A stretch of 8,417 nt of DNA from Deltaproteobacteria bacterium (GTDB lineage Bacteria; Desulfobacterota; Syntrophorhabdia; Syntrophorhabdales; Syntrophorhabdaceae), in contig DNYO01000112.1 in NCBI GenBank assembly GCA_003506795.1, forward strand, positions 1-8,417, written 5' to 3'. Shown here piece after piece: positions 7,008 to 8,417 of the stretch (its first letter is position 1; every line of letters starts with the position of its first letter). The notes below the pieces were generated by a model that was given only the letters and a program-made list of their open reading frames with translations, searched no databases and was not told where the DNA came from. A program made the translations under genes and the position numbers.

Positions 7008-7167
7008 AGTCTGTCCGATGTTGCCGTCGGCCCGCGAAAAGGTTATTTTCTGAATCCTGCATCATTGCTTCTGAGCCCTGTTTTTTTTCTATCTTTTCTT
7101 TTTCGGCTGGTTTATGATGTCATCCAGCTGTCGTGATTTCAATAAAAACTGAAGGAGGTGAAAAAGT
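7008..7167 (+). other. Intergenic region before the secreted small-protein gene
   Basis: A T-octamer (7081-7088) follows only weak stem candidates (for example GCT-TCTG-AGC just before it), so it may be a poor terminator for the sigma-like gene. GCTGG (7106-7110) and CCAGC (7124-7128) form a 5-bp inverted repeat around TTTATGATGTCAT, which contains TATGAT (7113-7118), a possible -10 without a convincing -35. Nothing firmer is visible. Confidence 0.35.
7152..7161 (+). promoter_or_regulatory. Full-consensus Shine-Dalgarno of the lysine-rich gene
   Basis: AAGGAGGTGA is complementary over ten bases to the usual 3' end of 16S rRNA and lies 6 bases before ATG 7168. It fixes the start and predicts very efficient translation of the small secreted protein, unlike the weak or absent sites of the neighbouring genes. 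Confidence 0.85.
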
Positions 7168-7425
7168 ATGAAGAAAGCAATGGTATTGTTCTTCGCAGTA
7201 GTGATCGGTCTTTCCTTTGCGTTCACGGGATTTGCACAGGACAAGAAGGCAACGCCTGCAACACCGGCAACGCCTGCAACCCCCGCAGCGAAGGTAGAGG
7301 CGCCGGCTGAAAAACCTGCCGACGTAAAGAAGGAAAAGAAAGACAAGAAAGTAAAGAAAACCAAGAAGTCGAAGAAAAAAGCCGAAGGCGCTCCCACAGC
7401 GGAGAAGCCTGCAGAAGCAAAATAG
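7168..7425 (+). CDS. Small exported lysine/alanine/proline-rich protein
   Basis: An 85-residue protein with a clear Sec signal peptide: Lys2-Lys3, a hydrophobic core (4-19) and a likely cleavage site after Ala23 (TGFA-QDKK). The mature part, about 62 residues, is low complexity. Four tandem Thr-Pro-Ala units come first (bases 7252-7287, a 9-bp tandem repeat with synonymous drift), then an Ala/Pro/Glu segment, then a strongly basic block with paired lysines (VKKEKKDKKVKKTKKSKKK) and a mixed tail. About 19 mature residues are lysine. No catalytic domain is recognisable. Possible roles for such exported polycationic proteins include binding to anionic envelope polymers or nucleic acid, but this is a guess. 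A full-consensus Shine-Dalgarno upstream and a strong hairpin downstream suggest a short, well expressed monocistronic unit. Confidence 0.82.
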   Translation: MKKAMVLFFAVVIGLSFAFTGFAQDKKATPATPATPATPAAKVEAPAEKPADVKKEKKDKKVKKTKKSKKKAEGAPTAEKPAEAK

Positions 7426-7462
7426 GCAAGCCAACAACCGGAAAACCCGAAAAAGTGTTTCA

Positions 7463-7498
7463 AGAAGAAGGGGAAGGAGAAATCCTTCCCCTTCTTCT
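7463..7498 (+). terminator. 16-bp perfect hairpin with GAAA tetraloop after the lysine-rich gene
   Basis: AGAAGAAGGGGAAGGA (7463-7478) pairs perfectly with 7483-7498 across a GAAA loop (7479-7482), a stable GNRA tetraloop. It lies 37 bases after the stop codon. The following ATATAAAAG is not a U-tract, so it may work as an mRNA-stabilising 3' end or a non-canonical terminator rather than a textbook intrinsic one. Confidence 0.7.
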
Positions 7499-7645
7499 AT
7501 ATAAAAGTCAAGGGTTCAGGGCCCCGGGTCAGAGAAGAACTGACCGGTATAGAGGTTATGATCTTCCGTCTTTCGGCATCACGCCATTGTTTGTTGTCAT
7601 TCCCGTCCTCCGTTGAGGCTGTTTTTGAAATAACCGGTAATGTGG
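7499..7645. other. Intergenic stretch with minor inverted repeat
   Basis: Between the hairpin and the nucleotidase promoter I see only GGTCAG-AGAAGAA-CTGACC (7527-7545), a 6-bp inverted repeat with a 7-base loop, beside a G/C-rich CAGGGCCCCGGGTCAG run (7517-7532). The rest shows no gene or clear regulatory site. Confidence 0.4.
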
Positions 7646-7651
7646 TATAAT
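7643..7651 (+). promoter_or_regulatory. Extended -10 promoter of the nucleotidase gene
   Basis: TGGTATAAT (7643-7651) is a perfect extended -10: TG, one base, then consensus TATAAT. Candidate -35 hexamers are poor or badly spaced (TTTTGA at 7623-7628, 17-bp spacer; TTGAAA at 7625-7630, 15-bp spacer), as is common when the -10 is extended. The predicted start is 7657-7660, at or within three bases of the ATG. Confidence 0.7.
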
Positions 7652-7659
7652 GAGCGACC

Positions 7660-8211
7660 ATGAGAAGAATCGTCGTCGATATCGACAACACATTATGGGA
7701 TCTTGCACCCGTGCTTTACGAGCGGCTGCACGAAGCGAGCCCCGGTTTTCCCCACCATTCCCAGTGGCGCACCTGGAGTTTCTGGAAGGGATTGATCCCG
7801 GCCGACAGACTCTACCGCATCATAAGGGATGTTCACATGGAACAGGACACCTTCGAACCCTACAGGGAATCCCGCGATTTTCTTGAACGGCTGAGGCAGA
7901 AAGGATTTTACATCATAATCGCCAGCCACCGCGAAAAGGAGACCCTCGCCTCGACGCACAGGTGGCTGAGCAAACACGATCTGCCTTTTGACGAGATCCA
8001 CCTGAGCTATGATAAAACGGTCCTTTTCGATGACTGCTGGGCGATCGTTGATGACAGCCCCATGACCCTGGAAAAGGCGAGACAGGCGGGAATAGTCCGC
8101 GCTGGACTCAAAAACCCCTGGAACGAAACCGAAGACCATCCTCTGTTCACCGACCTCGGTGAGATATACGAATACCTTGAGAATGAGTGCGCGACAGCGA
8201 AAAAAGGATAA
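7660..8211 (+). CDS. HAD-superfamily 5'-nucleotidase-like phosphatase
   Basis: A 183-residue haloacid-dehalogenase-type hydrolase resembling the 5'(3')-deoxyribonucleotidase (NT5C-like) group. All four HAD motifs are visible. Motif I is DIDNT (nucleophile D7, acid D9) with TLWDL after it. Motif II is IIASHRE with S89. Motif III is the lysine K119 in SYDKT. Motif IV is VDDSP with D131 and D132 for the metal. A small helical cap (about 17-75, Trp-rich WRTWSFWKG) lies between motifs I and II. Likely activity is removal of phosphate from a nucleoside monophosphate or another small phosphoester; the substrate is not readable. No Shine-Dalgarno precedes ATG 7660, and an extended -10 ends 8 bases before it, so the mRNA is probably leaderless. 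The start is supported because motif I begins right after MRRIVV. A strong terminator overlaps its stop codon. Confidence 0.85.
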   Translation: MRRIVVDIDNTLWDLAPVLYERLHEASPGFPHHSQWRTWSFWKGLIPADRLYRIIRDVHMEQDTFEPYRESRDFLERLRQKGFYIIIASHREKETLASTHRWLSKHDLPFDEIHLSYDKTVLFDDCWAIVDDSPMTLEKARQAGIVRAGLKNPWNETEDHPLFTDLGEIYEYLENECATAKKG

Positions 8212-8260
8212 GTCCCATAGGTTCTGTAAGTCGTATTATGTCCTATGAGACTTATTTTTA
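8208..8260 (+). terminator. Intrinsic terminator overlapping the nucleotidase stop
   Basis: ATAAGTCCCATAGG (8208-8221) pairs with CCTATGAGACTTAT (8242-8255) at 13 of 14 positions (mismatch 8215/8248) around a 20-base loop. The run TTTTTA (8255-8260) follows. The left arm includes the TAA stop (8209-8211). The hairpin plus U-run separates the nucleotidase from the next gene. Confidence 0.8.
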
Positions 8261-8277
8261 GGCGTGGAGGCTAATCC

Positions 8278-8417
8278 CTGAAAAGCTATCGAAAGGAACT
8301 CTGGTTCAACGTCCCGGCCAGACAGGGTTTCGTCAATATAACACCTCAGGTGGAAGAGTGCCTGCGGCTAAGCGGGGTCACGGAAGGCCTCGTCCTGGTG
8401 AACGCCATGCACATCAC
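8278..8417 (+). CDS. yjbQ: YjbQ/UPF0047-family protein, 3'-truncated, apparent CTG start
   Basis: The frame opens KSYRKELWFNVPARQGF, then VNITPQVEECLRLSGVTEGL and VLVNAMHI. This is the N-terminus of the YjbQ (UPF0047) family, small trimeric cytoplasmic proteins annotated as secondary thiamine-phosphate synthases because of weak activity in that reaction; their main role is not settled. NAMHI carries a conserved histidine of the presumed active site. About 46 of an expected 130-140 residues are in the window. The frame has a TAA at 8272-8274 and no ATG, GTG or TTG before the conserved KSYRKELW. The only candidate is CTG 8278-8280, placed 7 bases after GGAGG (8266-8270), exactly where family members usually have Met. 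A sequencing error or an unseen alternative cannot be excluded. It lies just after a terminator, so it probably has its own promoter, but I see no convincing one. Confidence 0.85.
   Translation, partial: MKSYRKELWFNVPARQGFVNITPQVEECLRLSGVTEGLVLVNAMHI

Noticed and set aside
7089..7463. Minus-strand frames opposite the lysine-rich gene
   Set aside because: The Phe/Ala-rich translations are reverse complements of lysine and alanine codon repeats; the plus strand has the signal peptide and the full Shine-Dalgarno.
7585..7602. GTCATTCCCG near 7598 as the edge of a common dispersed repeat
   Set aside because: Only about ten bases match the pattern and no inverted partner is present nearby.
7650..7886. 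ATG 7650 frame (78 codons) at the nucleotidase start
   Set aside because: It starts inside the TATAAT box and is out of frame with the conserved HAD motifs; it is a shadow of the real gene.

Overview
The window is an ordinary-looking bacterial chromosome segment of moderately high GC. It has seven or eight genes, all on the + strand, and no phage, IS or CRISPR features. Gene content (alaS, a Crp/Fnr-type regulator, a GAF-GAF-ANTAR protein, glutamine-dependent NAD synthetase, a sigma-70-like factor, a YjbQ-family protein) and the style of intergenic repeats suggest a deltaproteobacterial (Desulfobacterota) anaerobe. That placement is an inference from general familiarity and has not been tested by search.

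Layout. 1-2349 is the 3' nine-tenths of alaS (its first ~95 codons lie outside the window), followed 28 bp later by a Crp/Fnr-family regulator (2378-3049). 3050-3325 is a gene-free stretch made almost entirely of repeats: a large imperfect palindrome, a second partial copy of its left part, and an unrelated long inverted repeat of GGGTGATGGG type. A strong sigma-70 promoter (TTGACA-N17-TAAGAT) then starts the GAF-GAF-ANTAR gene (3388-4614). Next come a structured 147-nt leader, nadE (4762-6471) and a small sigma-70-like gene overlapping nadE by 4 bp (6468-7007). After that lie a small secreted lysine-rich protein (7168-7425), a HAD-type nucleotidase (7660-8211) apparently made from a leaderless mRNA, and the start of a yjbQ-family gene (8278 to the window end) that appears to use a CTG start codon.

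The most interesting element is the leader between the ANTAR gene and nadE. It holds two consecutive hairpins, each with a six-base loop with A at position 1 and G at position 4 (ATTGGC and AGGGCC), followed by a terminator-like hairpin. This is the arrangement known as the binding target of ANTAR-domain antitermination proteins. The protein encoded immediately upstream ends in an ANTAR domain. The simplest model is a self-contained circuit: a GAF-domain sensor controls, by RNA binding, whether transcription continues into a glutamine-consuming NAD synthetase and its co-transcribed sigma-like factor. The proteins are seen in the sequence and the RNA target class is known. The specific wiring is inference, and a possible promoter overlapping the first hairpin complicates it.
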